A program made the position numbers and the translations under genes. From CAWJPW01 sp963844845 (GTDB taxonomy: Bacteria > Acidobacteriota > Thermoanaerobaculia > Thermoanaerobaculales > Sulfomarinibacteraceae), in contig CAWJPW010000010.1 in the NCBI GenBank assembly GCA_963844845.1, positions 62,001 to 126,000 of the forward strand: 64,000 nucleotides of DNA. Reading direction: 5' to 3'. The notes below the pieces were generated by a model, which was not told the DNA's origin, did no database searches, and saw nothing but the letters and a program-made list of their open reading frames with translations. This document shows positions 25,173 to 34,691 of the stretch, piece by piece. Numbering within the stretch: the stretch's first letter is position 1; every line of letters begins with the position of its first letter.

Positions 25173-27404
25173 CTACAGGACGAAGGCGTAGCCGAGCTTG
25201 AAGAAGACCGTGCGGTCGGTCTGGGTGAGGGAGATGTCTCGGCTGCCGGCGTAGTGGTCCGAGTAACCCAGGAAGATCACGGTACGGGGGTTGAGCTTGT
25301 AGGAGAAGAGAAGCTGGGTAGAAAGACTACGACTCCGGGGCTCCACCGGCTCTGAGTAGAGCTCCGTCGTGCGCCGGTAGTCGTAGCGCTGCAGGATGGT
25401 CCGCACGAAGGCCCGCCGGGTGATCTGGTAGACCAGCCGGAGCTCGCTGACGTTGGCGGTGTAGAGTCGGCCGCGATCGACGTCGAGCTGCTGGTAGTTG
25501 TGGTCGAGGCTGGCGGACAGGTGGCGGCCCAGCTGGTACTCCACGGTGGGGTGCAGCCCCAACACCCGGCCGGCACGGGTGTTGGCGTAGTCGATGCGGT
25601 CGCCCGCCTCCCACGCGAGGTGGAGCCAGAGGTCTGCAAAAGGACGGAAGCCGAAGCACCCGTTGAGGATGACGTCGTCGAACTCGACCTGGTGGTAGGC
25701 CCGGCGCCCGATCCAGCCGACCAGGCTGGCGTGGGACTCGTACGGCCCCTGGTACTCGGACCAGAAGGTATAGGAGCGGTGCAGGAGGCGGCCGGCGTGG
25801 TCGCGCTCCTCCTCGTAGCCGGAGCCGACGTTGAGCAGGGTGTACCAGTGCCCGGGGTCATGGTTCCAGGTGTGGCCCCAGCCCACGTCGAGGAAGTCGA
25901 AGCCCACCTTGGGGATGTAGCCGAGGTCGGCACGGAAATCGTTGCTCACCCGGTTGTAGCGGGCATACCAATCCCAGGTGCGGGTGTCGTGCATGTAGAA
26001 GAGGTCGTAGGTGCTGCCGTCGAAGGTGCCCTCGGGCTGCTGGAAGGCGGTCTGGACGTCGCCGGGATAGCGCGTCCTCGAGCCGAGCACCTGGAAGCGG
26101 AAGGCGTCGGTGGGGGTGGCCCGGAGGATGCCGTCAAACCCCGCAACCTGATTGGAGTAGTCGCCGGCCTCACGGCTGGTGGCGAGGAAGCCGAGGGTCG
26201 AGGAGGCGCCGATGTCGCGGCGGTAGCGCAGCACGGCGTCGTCGGTGGGCTGCGCCAGCGAGGTGGAGCTCGAGCCCTCGCTGCCCGGGAACAGCAGGTT
26301 GGTGATGGCGTCGCGGGCGCTGAAGACGCCGATGGCGTTGCCTCCCACCTTGCCGGTGAGCTTGAGGCCCCAGTCGGGGTCGGCCACGGTGCGCGTGTAG
26401 ACCGCGTCGAGGCGGGTGTTGAAGAGGTCCCCTCCCTCCAGGAAGAAGGGGCGCTTCTCGGGGTAGTAGAGGGCGAACTGGGTGTTGATGTCGAGCTGCG
26501 CGGAGTCGGCCTCCACCTGGGAGAAGTCCGGGTTGAGGGCGCCTGCCAGAGTGAGGTTCGGGGTGATCCCCCAGGTGCCGGTGAGGCCGAGGTCGAGGCG
26601 GTTCTCGCTCTCGACGAAGGGTCCGTCGGGGAAGCCCTCGCGGTGCTCGGAGTAGAGGCCGGAAACGGTGGGATCCAGCTCGACGTTGCGCCCGGGCGAT
26701 GCCTCCGCGAAACCGATCAGGCGGTGGGCCTGGCAGAGGTAGCAGTTGTTGGAGCGGTCACGACGAAAGAGCCCCATGCGGTGGTCGACGTCGCGGGGCC
26801 AGCTGCGCGCCACATCCACGTTCCACACCTGGTCGCCACCGGTTCGCTGAAAGCGCAGCGAGCTGAAGGGGATGACCATCTCAACCACGTAGCCGTCCGC
26901 GGTGATGCGGCCGGCCGAATCCCACAGTGCGTCCCAGGCGGCGTCCTCACCTTCCGGGGTCTCCACCTCGTCGAACTGCACTCCCAGTGGGTTGCAGATG
27001 AAGTCGAAGCTGCGGCGCTGGTCGTTGAACGTGTCCAGCACGATGCCGACCCAGTCGTCGCCGCCGAGGGTGTCCCGGTCGCGCCAGCGCGCCCTGATGG
27101 CGGTGGGATCGGGGTCGTGGGCGCGGAAGGCGACGTAGAAGGCGGATCCGCCATATGCGAGGAGTGCCTCGGTGCGCACCGGCGCCGGAATGTTCTCACC
27201 CGGGCGCACCTCGAAGGGGAGCTCGAGCACCAGCGCGTCCCGCCACAGCGGCTCGTCGAGGACGCCGTCAACGTTCACGGTCCCGTCAACACGGGGAACG
27301 CGATGGGTCGGTCGTTCCGTGTCGGACCCTGCAGCACCAGCGCTCACACCGCCCAGGAAGAGCACCACCGCGACGGTCCCCGTCACTAGCCTCGCACTCA
27401 CCAT
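25173..27404 (-). CDS. DUF5916/CBM9-like outer-membrane protein
   Basis: The protein has 743 residues. After a signal peptide (LVTGTVAVVLFLGGVSAGAA) a CBM9-like domain occupies about 35-220 (VDGTVNVDGVLDEPLWRDA, FYVAFRAHDPDPTAIRARW). The rest is a long beta-barrel of the DUF5916 type (YPEKRPFFLEGGDLFNTR is highly typical), ending with FFKLGYAFVL, a terminal aromatic strand as outer-membrane proteins have. The family is common in Acidobacteriota and Bacteroidota and is thought to act in outer-membrane transport or carbohydrate binding. Function is not proven. Confidence 0.9.
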   Translation of the reverse strand: MVSARLVTGTVAVVLFLGGVSAGAAGSDTERPTHRVPRVDGTVNVDGVLDEPLWRDALVLELPFEVRPGENIPAPVRTEALLAYGGSAFYVAFRAHDPDPTAIRARWRDRDTLGGDDWVGIVLDTFNDQRRSFDFICNPLGVQFDEVETPEGEDAAWDALWDSAGRITADGYVVEMVIPFSSLRFQRTGGDQVWNVDVARSWPRDVDHRMGLFRRDRSNNCYLCQAHRLIGFAEASPGRNVELDPTVSGLYSEHREGFPDGPFVESENRLDLGLTGTWGITPNLTLAGALNPDFSQVEADSAQLDINTQFALYYPEKRPFFLEGGDLFNTRLDAVYTRTVADPDWGLKLTGKVGGNAIGVFSARDAITNLLFPGSEGSSSTSLAQPTDDAVLRYRRDIGASSTLGFLATSREAGDYSNQVAGFDGILRATPTDAFRFQVLGSRTRYPGDVQTAFQQPEGTFDGSTYDLFYMHDTRTWDWYARYNRVSNDFRADLGYIPKVGFDFLDVGWGHTWNHDPGHWYTLLNVGSGYEEERDHAGRLLHRSYTFWSEYQGPYESHASLVGWIGRRAYHQVEFDDVILNGCFGFRPFADLWLHLAWEAGDRIDYANTRAGRVLGLHPTVEYQLGRHLSASLDHNYQQLDVDRGRLYTANVSELRLVYQITRRAFVRTILQRYDYRRTTELYSEPVEPRSRSLSTQLLFSYKLNPRTVIFLGYSDHYAGSRDISLTQTDRTVFFKLGYAFVL

Positions 27405-27677
27405 CGATGCCCTCCCCGATCCGCCGCCGCGCGCTGTGTCTGGTCAGTCGCGGTCCGACAAACGCAATCTCGTCTCGAAAGGTTGCAGCGAGCTGCGATC
27501 GGCGACCGACCCACCGTTCATACGGGAAAGCGAACGGCGGGTTCCCGTCCCAGGATCACCCCTCCGGGCGTACCGTACGACCATCATCCAAGAGGTCACC
27601 TGCATGCGTCCGGATGCTGAGGAAGCACCACGCCAGCTGGCCGACGCCGTCGAGCGGCGGCTGCGCGCGCTGGACGA

Positions 27678-28085
27678 TCAGTAGCCCGGGAGGTCGTCCT
27701 CGGGAGGCCGCCGCTTGAGACCGACGTGGTCGCGAAACTCGTCGCTGACGGCGCGGCGGTCCGCGGCCCATACCATGAGGAGGTTGCGCAGGTGCTCGTG
27801 GCTCTCCAGCTCGATGGCGAGGAGTTCCACCGCGATGCCGTCCTCCTCGTGGCGCACCACACGGCCCTCGGCGCGGAGCTCGAGGGGTGCTGCGGATTTC
27901 TCCGCGAAGATCATCGTCACAGCGCACTCGGAACCGACCTCCGGGCGGGCGCCAGTGAGACAGCGGACACCCTTCATGCTCACGTCGGAGGCCGTTCCCT
28001 CCACCGTCATGTCGTCGGAGAACCGGAGCCGTACCTTGAGCCGGACTCCCACCCGCGAGAACTCGCGCTGCCTCTCGTAGACCAT
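27678..28085 (-). CDS. PilZ domain protein
   Basis: The protein has 135 residues. The N-terminal RQREFSRVGVRLKVRLRF carries the Arg-rich part of the c-di-GMP motif, and VSMKGVRCLTG carries the (D/N)xSxxG part. A beta-barrel follows to about residue 105. A C-terminal helical stretch (SHEHLRNLLMVWAADRR) is added. It probably acts as a c-di-GMP effector. Start chosen at the ATG behind GGGAGGG. Confidence 0.85.
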   Translation of the reverse strand: MVYERQREFSRVGVRLKVRLRFSDDMTVEGTASDVSMKGVRCLTGARPEVGSECAVTMIFAEKSAAPLELRAEGRVVRHEEDGIAVELLAIELESHEHLRNLLMVWAADRRAVSDEFRDHVGLKRRPPEDDLPGY

Positions 28086-28213
28086 CGACCCTCCCATCAG
28101 GCTCGCGACACACGCGAGGCTGCCCTCCTGACCGTCACTCGACAATGTGTGGCCCCTGCCCGCGCAGAGCAAGGATCACTCCTCTCCACGCGGCGCTCTG
28201 CTACGGTGCCACC

Positions 28214-29065
28214 ATGACGCCATGGCTCGCAGCTCCAGTGCTTCTGCTCCTGCTGGCGGCCGCCGGGTTGGTGCTCATCCGGCGCCACTACCGCACACCG
28301 CAGGTTCCCCACCGGCGGACGCCGGCAGCGGTGGAGGTCCCCTTCGAGGAACTCCGCTTCCCAACTTCAGGTGACCGCACCCTCTACGGCTGGTGGATGC
28401 CGGCCGGCAGCCCGCAGACCGCCGCGACCCTCGTGCTGGTCCACGGCTGGGGCCGCAACGTCGGTCGCATGCTCCCGTTCATCGGCCCTCTGCACCGCGC
28501 GGGCTTCAGTCTACTGGCCTTCGACGCCCGCAGTCACGGCAGCTCCGACCCCGACGGCACGGCCACAATGCTGATGTTCTCGGAGGACGTCCGGGCGGCC
28601 CTCGACGAGGCCGAGCGGCGCGGCGCGGACCATAGCCGTCTCGGCGCCCTTGGCCTCTCGGTGGGCGGCGCCGCGGCAATCCACGCGGCGGCCCACGACC
28701 CCCGCCTCCGCGTCGTGGCCACGGTGGGTGCGTTTGCCGACCCGGGCGAGCTCATGGCCGCAGAGCTCCGCGCCCGCCGGGTGCCGGGTCTCCTCATCTC
28801 CGCCGCTCTTCGCTACGTGGAACACGAGGTCGGCGCACGACTGGTCGAGATCGCCCCGGAGAACCAGATCCGGCGGACCACCGCCTCCATACTCCTGGTC
28901 CACGGCGAGGCGGACGCCACGGTCCCGGCGGAGCATGCCCGCCGGCTGGCGGCCGCCGGAGGCGTGGGCGTCCGTCTCCTCCTGCTCCCGGGGCGCGGAC
29001 ACTCCGACTGCAACCGGGACCCCCTCTTCTGGCCCGCGATCCTCGATCTCTTCGGCCGGCTCTGA
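28214..29065 (+). CDS. Membrane-anchored alpha/beta hydrolase
   Basis: The protein has 283 residues. An N-terminal helix (LAAPVLLLLLAAAGLVLI) anchors it. The hydrolase fold shows LVLVHGWGRNVGRMLPFIG, the nucleophile elbow ALGLSVGGAAAIHAA (Ser in GLSVGG), an Asp loop LLVHGEADATVPAEHA and the catalytic His in GRGHSDC. It resembles dienelactone-hydrolase or BAAT-like enzymes of unknown substrate. The ATG lies in GCCACCATG without a strong ribosome binding site. Confidence 0.85.
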   Translation: MTPWLAAPVLLLLLAAAGLVLIRRHYRTPQVPHRRTPAAVEVPFEELRFPTSGDRTLYGWWMPAGSPQTAATLVLVHGWGRNVGRMLPFIGPLHRAGFSLLAFDARSHGSSDPDGTATMLMFSEDVRAALDEAERRGADHSRLGALGLSVGGAAAIHAAAHDPRLRVVATVGAFADPGELMAAELRARRVPGLLISAALRYVEHEVGARLVEIAPENQIRRTTASILLVHGEADATVPAEHARRLAAAGGVGVRLLLLPGRGHSDCNRDPLFWPAILDLFGRL

Positions 29066-29741
29066 GCCCGGCTACGTCACCAGGCCAGCGACCCGCACCA
29101 CCGGATGCCCGTCGGCGGCGAGCCCGACCCCTTCGGGAGGGGTCCACCCCGGGGTCGAACCGGCGGAGGTCCGCGGCGGTGACGTTGGGGTTCCGGCTCA
29201 GCCGCTCGTGAGCGGCTGCAACGCCGTGCAGCGCCCGCACCGGGTCGTCTGCTGCGCACACGACCACGTCGGTGATGGCAGAGTCCTGCGCCACCGCGTC
29301 GAGCGCCGCGTCCAGCTCCGTGTCGTCCGCCCACCCGCGTCCCGTGCAGCCGCACCAGCGATGGCGTCGGCGACGGCACCAGAGATCGACCGCATCCCTG
29401 GGTGGACAGGGCGCGCCCCTGGAGCGCGGCGAGGCCCTCCCGGACGTCGGCCACGGTGGGGTGCCGCCTCGGCGCTTCCGCCGGCTGCGAAGCGACCGAC
29501 GGGATCGCCGCGGGAATTGACGCGCAGCCTCTTTCGCTATAGAGTCCAGCGCTCGGCGCCCGAACTGGGCGGCACGGCGCTGCCGAAGCAGCTAGGGCAC
29601 GGCGCCCCGGGCGCCTCCGATCCCCGGCCGGAGAGGCCGGCGAAGAGCGGACGGGTCGACCTCCGCGATCGCGAGAGACCCTCTCGAACCCCGCCGCGAC
29701 CAACGGCGATCCGGGTCCCTCCCAACACGAGGAGCACAACA
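29066..29741. other. Gene-poor stretch with a possible repeat-protein remnant
   Basis: On the minus strand at about 29140-29330 one frame is coding-like (DTELDAALDAVAQDSAITD, AAAHERLSRNPNVTAADLRR) and resembles leucine-rich-repeat-variant units. It has low-complexity flanks, and no complete gene can be built. A GACCCC/GGGGTC hairpin at 29126-29144 may end the hydrolase transcript. Nothing else is supported. Confidence 0.3.
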
Positions 29742-30140
29742 ATGGCACGAATGATCCCGGCGCGCGCCGTCGCGGCCGTCGGCGAGCAACACCCACTCTT
29801 CGAGGTCCGACACCGACCGCGACGCAGCACCTGGTTGGGCCGAGTGCTGGCGCGAGTCCGCCGGGCGGTCAAGGAGCCCGAGACGATCCTCACCATGCTC
29901 GGCGTGGAGTCATGTCCCCTGGTGTGCGCGGCCTGCGGCGAGCCCATCACCGCAGCCGCCGATGTCGTCTTCTCCGAGCGGTACGATGGCCTCGTCGACC
30001 CTGACTGCTCGGCCATCCCGGCCTGGGTCCGTCTGGAGAACCACTCCGTGCGCCTGCTCTGGCTGCGCACGCCCGACATGGTCGAGAACCGCGTTCAGCC
30101 CGCCCCCTTCTCCCTCGAGTCCGCGGTCCGCGGCCTTTAG
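29742..30140 (+). CDS. Hypothetical protein with zinc-binding cysteines
   Basis: The protein has 132 residues and begins behind GAGGAG. The N-terminal third is basic (RHRPRRSTWLGRVLARVRRA). The middle has SCPLVCAACGEPITAAADVV and then LVDPDCSAIPAW, so up to four cysteines can form a zinc site. The C-terminal part is amphipathic. I do not recognise a family. Confidence 0.55.
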   Translation: MARMIPARAVAAVGEQHPLFEVRHRPRRSTWLGRVLARVRRAVKEPETILTMLGVESCPLVCAACGEPITAAADVVFSERYDGLVDPDCSAIPAWVRLENHSVRLLWLRTPDMVENRVQPAPFSLESAVRGL

Positions 30141-30294
30141 CCGTGACGTCTCACGAGGTTGTTCAGTAAGAGGAGTGGTCCATCCGGGTCTCGTCCGGCA
30201 AGCTGTGGTTGGAAAGGCCTTCAGCAAGGAGGAGAGGGCCCCTGCCAGGCCGGGGTATCTGCGCACACAGCCGACGACCGGCGAGGGCTGTCGC

Positions 30295-31728
30295 TCAGCT
30301 GGGCCAGGGCTCCCAGCCCGGACACCGCTTGATCTTCTCGCCGAGCGCCTCGAGCGCGGCGTGGCGATAGAGGTCGGCCAACGTGGGGTAGTTGTAGAGC
30401 GCCTCGGCGATCTCCACCGCGGTGGCGCCGCAGCGGAGGTGGGCCTGGGCGAGGTGGATGAGCTCGCTGGCCTGCGAGCCGATGAGGTGAGCCCCGCGCA
30501 GACGCAGGCTGTCGAGCTCGAAGAGGAGCTTGAGCATGCCGCCGATATCGCCCATGATCTGGCCCCGCGGATTGAGGCGGTAGAGGCCGCGTCCCACCAC
30601 GTACTCCTCACCCTGGGAACTCAGCTCCTCCTCGGTGAGACCGATGGTCCCGACCTCGGGGATGGCGTAGATGGCGAAGGGAAGCACCTCGGCAGGTCCC
30701 AGGGGGCCAGGGATTCCGAAGGCGTGGCGCACCACCTGCCGGCCCTGCTCCATCGAGGTACTGGCCAGCGCCGGGTAGCCGATGACATCGCCAGCGGCGT
30801 AGACGTGCGACACGCCCGTCTGGTAGAACTCGTTGACCTCCAGAAGCCCCCGGTCGGTGGGAGTGATGCCCACCGTGTCGAGGCCCAGGTTCCCGGTGTT
30901 GCCATCACGCCCGACCGCGTACAGCAGCGCCTCAGCCTCCAACGACCCCCCGCTGGTGGTGGCCACCCGCACCCTCGGCGGCTCGCCCTTGAGCACCTCG
31001 ACCTGCTGGTGCCGCTCACCGTGGCGAATGACGATGCCGAGGCGCCCGAGCTCGCGCTCGAGCCGGGCCGCGATCTCGCGGTCGAGGTACGGAAGCAGCT
31101 CGTCACGCGTGTCGACCAGGGTCACCGGTACCCCGAGGGCCGCGAAGATGGACGCGTACTCCACGCCGATGACGCCCGCACCCAGGACGATCATGGAGCG
31201 CGGCATGCGCGGCAGCTTCAGGATCGTCTCGCTGTCGAACACCACGGCGCCGTCGAAAGGGACCTCCGGAGGGTGGTTGGGAGTGCTGCCGGTGGCGATG
31301 AGGACGAAGTCACCCTCGAGATCGAGGATCTTCATTGCGTCGTCGTCGAGGACCGCCACACGGTGGGGGTCGACGAGGCGGCCGTGGCCGCGGAAGACGT
31401 CGATGCTGTACCGCCCGAGGGTTCGGTTGATGAGCTCGAGCTCACGCTGCACGACCTGCTGCTCGCGGTACATGAAGTCGGCCACCGTGATCTCCTCGGC
31501 GATCTCGGTGCGAATCCCCTCGAGGCGGTGGTGAGTGTGCGCCCACACGAACAGGGCGCTCTCGCGCAGGGTCTTGCTGGGTATGGTGCCCCAGTTGATG
31601 CGCGTACCTCCCACCACGTTGGCGCGCTCAACCACGGCGGCCCGCCGTCCCGTCTTGGCTGCCAGGATCGCCGCTCGCTCGCCGGCCGGCCCGCACCCCA
31701 GAATCACGATGTCGTAGCGTTTCGGCAT
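30295..31728 (-). CDS. sthA: Soluble NAD(P)+ transhydrogenase
   Basis: The protein has 477 residues. The FAD site is YDIVILGCGPAGERAAILAA; the active-site helix is INWGTIPSKTLRESALF, which lacks the redox-active Cys pair of lipoamide dehydrogenases as in SthA. The NAD site is SMIVLGAGVIGVEYASIFAA, the second FAD motif is HVYAAGDVIGYPALAS, and the dimer interface ends with EALYNYPTLADLYRHAAL. SthA moves hydride between NADPH and NAD to balance the two pools in the cytoplasm. A GGGAGG site precedes the ATG. Confidence 0.93.
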   Translation of the reverse strand: MPKRYDIVILGCGPAGERAAILAAKTGRRAAVVERANVVGGTRINWGTIPSKTLRESALFVWAHTHHRLEGIRTEIAEEITVADFMYREQQVVQRELELINRTLGRYSIDVFRGHGRLVDPHRVAVLDDDAMKILDLEGDFVLIATGSTPNHPPEVPFDGAVVFDSETILKLPRMPRSMIVLGAGVIGVEYASIFAALGVPVTLVDTRDELLPYLDREIAARLERELGRLGIVIRHGERHQQVEVLKGEPPRVRVATTSGGSLEAEALLYAVGRDGNTGNLGLDTVGITPTDRGLLEVNEFYQTGVSHVYAAGDVIGYPALASTSMEQGRQVVRHAFGIPGPLGPAEVLPFAIYAIPEVGTIGLTEEELSSQGEEYVVGRGLYRLNPRGQIMGDIGGMLKLLFELDSLRLRGAHLIGSQASELIHLAQAHLRCGATAVEIAEALYNYPTLADLYRHAALEALGEKIKRCPGWEPWPS

Positions 31729-31818
31729 TCCCAACCTCCCTCGCGGTCCGGTGCGACCCGCGCCGCCTCCGGGCGCCATCATGACGCTCCGTGAAGCGAA
31801 ACGCACCCCGTCAGGGGT

Positions 31819-33585
31819 TCATTCGTCGCCCCTGCCACGCAGAAGGCGCGGAGCGGCGAGGAGGGCACAGCCGTAGAGCGCCAACGACAGAAAGAGGGTG
31901 AGCGGCCTGCCGCGACGCAGGTCCTCGAGCAGAAGCTTGGCCGCGCCGGCGGCCAGCAGGGGGTAGACCAACCAGCCCAGCTCCCGGATGCCCCGGCGGG
32001 CGGCGGCCCAGGCACAGCCCACCGCCACCAGCACCACCGCGAGCGTGCGTATGGTCGCCACCTCCGCCGGTCCGGCCGCCCACACGCGAGCTGCCAGCCA
32101 GGCGAGCGCACCGACGCCCAGACCTGCGACCTCCCATGCCGCAACTGTGGCGACCGCCGCGCGCGGAAGGAGCCCCCACCAACGCAGTCCAGGAGTGGGC
32201 GGATGGACGGCGAGAAACAGGAAGCACGCGAAGGTGGCCGCTGCCGCCAGAAGAGCCGACCCATCCAGCGGCGGCCAGGGAGCGCCGGCGGTACCGAGCA
32301 GCCGCACCGTCACGCCCGCAAGCAGGCCCGAGACCACCGCCGCCGCGGCGAGCAGGACCGCCACATAGGACAGCAGGATCCGCCTCACCGGACCGCGCGC
32401 CGCCACGGTGACGATCACTCCGCCGGCTGCGAAGACAACGGCGAGCACGCGCCCCTGCAACAGCATCGAGATTCCGCCCACCACCAGGGCCGCCCCGCAG
32501 GTCGCATAGAAGACCACGGTCCCGCGCGACTCCGGCCGCGCCCGCAGCACCGCGAAGGCCGCCGCCGTCGCCCCGATCCCGAGGATGAGCAGGAGGCCGC
32601 CCACCGGCCCTGCCTGCACCCCGTGCGCCGCCAGCACCCGCACAACGCCACCCGCGCCGATGATCAGGGCTGCTGCCGTCTGCACGACCTCGAAGGGGCC
32701 CACCGGCACATGCCTCATCAGCGTGCGAGCCGAGGCTGCGGCCACGCTCAGCCCAAGGAGCGCCAGCGCCAGCAGGACCGCCGCCGCTGCGCCCGGCACG
32801 ACGAGCTCCTCCGGAGCGCTCCCCGCCCGGGCCGCCAGGAGCGTCGTGTGCAGCACCAGGATGTCGGCCGCAAGCGCCGGAAGCCAGAGCAGCTCGAGCC
32901 AACAGTCCCGCACCGCCAGCACCTCGGTCGCCGCCAGCACGCCGATGCCGAGCACCGTGAACGGCACCGGATCATGGGTGGCAATCGCCAGTCCCAACGC
33001 GCTCGCGGCGCTGCCCAGCACCCCCGCCCAAGCCACCTCAGGCAGACCGCGGCGCCCAGCCACCGCCATGGCGGCCACCGCAAAGAACAGCAGGGCAGCG
33101 GCGGCCACCCAGGTCGACAGCACGCCCAACCGCGCCGTCGCCTCCCACACCAGGGGTAGCGTCACGAGGGCGGCGGTGAGACCGTGGAAGCCTGCCCCCA
33201 GCCGGTCGCCCCGCAGCGCGGCCCGATCCGCGGCGATGAGCCACACGGCAGCATAGGCGAGACCGGCTGCGGCGCCGACCGCCGCGGGCACGACCTCGGC
33301 GTCGCTCAACGCCCGCAGCAGGTACGCTCCGCCGAGGATGACGAAGGTCCGACCGAGGAGGGTGAGCACACGCAGTGCGAGGCCAACCGACTCGGTACCG
33401 GCCCCACCCTCGCCTGCGATCTCGGGACCGCCACCCGCCTGCCCGCGGACTGTGTCGCGCGGCGCCACGGGAGACTCTTCGTCCGCGATGCGGGCTTCGA
33501 GCTCTGCCAGCCGTCGCTGAACATCCTGCAGCTGCGCGGCGAGCTGCGCCACGCGCGCGTTGAGCGCCGAATGGTCGTCGTCCAC
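31819..33585 (-). CDS. DUF2339-like polytopic membrane protein
   Basis: The protein has 588 residues. A short N-terminal coiled coil (RVAQLAAQLQDVQRRLAELE) is followed by about 16 predicted transmembrane helices. Small charged loops and the motif VILGGAYLLRALSDAEVVP match the DUF2339 type. The function of the family is unknown. The GTG start at 33585 has a G-rich site; an upstream TTG (33615) is an alternative. Confidence 0.72.
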   Translation of the reverse strand: MDDDHSALNARVAQLAAQLQDVQRRLAELEARIADEESPVAPRDTVRGQAGGGPEIAGEGGAGTESVGLALRVLTLLGRTFVILGGAYLLRALSDAEVVPAAVGAAAGLAYAAVWLIAADRAALRGDRLGAGFHGLTAALVTLPLVWEATARLGVLSTWVAAAALLFFAVAAMAVAGRRGLPEVAWAGVLGSAASALGLAIATHDPVPFTVLGIGVLAATEVLAVRDCWLELLWLPALAADILVLHTTLLAARAGSAPEELVVPGAAAAVLLALALLGLSVAAASARTLMRHVPVGPFEVVQTAAALIIGAGGVVRVLAAHGVQAGPVGGLLLILGIGATAAAFAVLRARPESRGTVVFYATCGAALVVGGISMLLQGRVLAVVFAAGGVIVTVAARGPVRRILLSYVAVLLAAAAVVSGLLAGVTVRLLGTAGAPWPPLDGSALLAAAATFACFLFLAVHPPTPGLRWWGLLPRAAVATVAAWEVAGLGVGALAWLAARVWAAGPAEVATIRTLAVVLVAVGCAWAAARRGIRELGWLVYPLLAAGAAKLLLEDLRRGRPLTLFLSLALYGCALLAAPRLLRGRGDE

Positions 33586-33643
33586 CGGTTCCCCCCCGGG
33601 AAAGAGCTGCCCCAAGCATAGCGCCGTTCACGCGGCACGGCCC

Positions 33644-33936
33644 ATGGAAACGAGAGCAGATATCGTCGGCGAGCGCCTCACCGGAAGCGAGATGGCCGCC
33701 GCCCTCGGCCGGGCCTTGGGCGGGAGGTGCGCTACGAGGCCGTGCCGTTCGACGTATACCGCGGGCTCGGCTTCCCCGGCGCCGACGACCGCGGGAACAT
33801 GTTCCAGATCAAGCACGACTTCGAGGAGGACTTCTGCGCGGCACGTGACCCGGCGGTGGCGCGACGGCTCAACCCGCACGTCCAGACCTTCGCGGAGTGG
33901 CTGAAAGCCAATGCCAGCTCGATCCCACTCACCTGA
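33644..33936 (+). pseudogene. NmrA-like NAD(P)-binding protein, 3' remnant
   Basis: Only the last third of an NmrA/HSCARG-type protein is present. The first frame gives GERLTGSEMAAALGRALG from 33644. A shift near 33722 is needed to continue with VRYEAVPFDVYRGLGFPGAD, GNMFQIKHDFEEDFCAARDP and NPHVQTFAEWL. The Rossmann fold that should precede it is absent; the DUF2339 gene reads away on the other strand. A truncated, frameshifted gene. Confidence 0.65.
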
Positions 33937-33995
33937 GGCCTGAGCACACGGCGGGCCTTCGAGTCAAATCCTGGTGGGCGACAGTCGTCGGCGGT

Positions 33996-34220
33996 TCAGT
34001 CCTGCGCATCCTCGGGGATCTGCGCCTCTTCGGGAAGAGGCTGCGGGCCGGGTACGATGTGGGCGATGTCCGGATCCACGCCGACCGGGAGGCCGTCGTC
34101 ATCGTCCTCCTTCTTCTCCGCGCGCCGCTGCGCGACCTTCTCAGCCTTTTCCTTGCGGCGCTCCTGCCGAGCCCGCTCCCGGGCTCGCTTCGCGAACGTG
34201 GCACTCCGGTTCTTCGCCAT
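33996..34220 (-). CDS. Small basic protein with acidic tail
   Basis: The protein has 74 residues. The first half is highly basic and helical (KRARERARQERRKEKAEKVA); the second half is acidic and proline-rich (GLPVGVDPDIAHIVPGPQPL). It starts at an ATG behind GGGGGTC. Similar small proteins beginning MAK-R-A-AKR occur in several phyla. A nucleic-acid-binding role is plausible, but not shown. Confidence 0.6.
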   Translation of the reverse strand: MAKNRSATFAKRARERARQERRKEKAEKVAQRRAEKKEDDDDGLPVGVDPDIAHIVPGPQPLPEEAQIPEDAQD

Positions 34221-34691
34221 TCCGACCCCCTGATCGTTCACCGCCGGTCCTCACCAGGCGCCCTTTCCACTGCGAGAAATGGGGAGCCGGACCTGCTCAT
34301 CCGCCCTTCACTGGCATGCGCGGCGATCACTCATTCAGCTGCTGTGGCGCGCCGTCATCGGACCCCTGCCGCACGGCCGCGGGATGAGCAGCGCGCGCTT
34401 CGTGCGAGGGGCGCGGCCACCCTCATGGCAGCCGCCGACGCCTCAAACCGCGTCCACCCTAACACAGAGCGGCCGGCGATGGTGCACGAGCTTGCCAGAC
34501 TCACTCAGGTGTGACATAGTCTCGCTTCTGCCCAACCCCCCTCTGGGGGCGGCAGGCCAACTCGCAAGGCCCATCCGGGCCGGACGGCAGCCGCACCGGC
34601 ACGTCTCCCGTTCCCCACCAAGCCGGGAAAAGAGCTCGCGCAGCGCCCGCGCCTGGTGCCGGTGCGCTCGCAGAAGGTGACCATTCCCGCG
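34221..34691. other. Upstream region of the DEAD-box gene, no gene seen
   Basis: No coding region is supported. The last 200 bases could be a long 5' leader of the helicase gene. A short C-rich/G-rich hairpin is possible near 34535-34555. No tRNA is seen. Confidence 0.3.

Noticed and set aside
25500..27389. A 629-codon open frame antisense to the DUF5916 gene
   Set aside because: Shadow of the real gene; no ribosome binding site, signal or motif.
27604..27684. A 26-codon plus-strand frame (RQLADAVERRLRALDDQ)
   Set aside because: It looks coding-like but is too short to support as a gene, has no neighbour link, and may be a remnant.
33937..33975. A tRNA-like TTCGAGTC stretch
   Set aside because: No cloverleaf or acceptor stem can be drawn around it.
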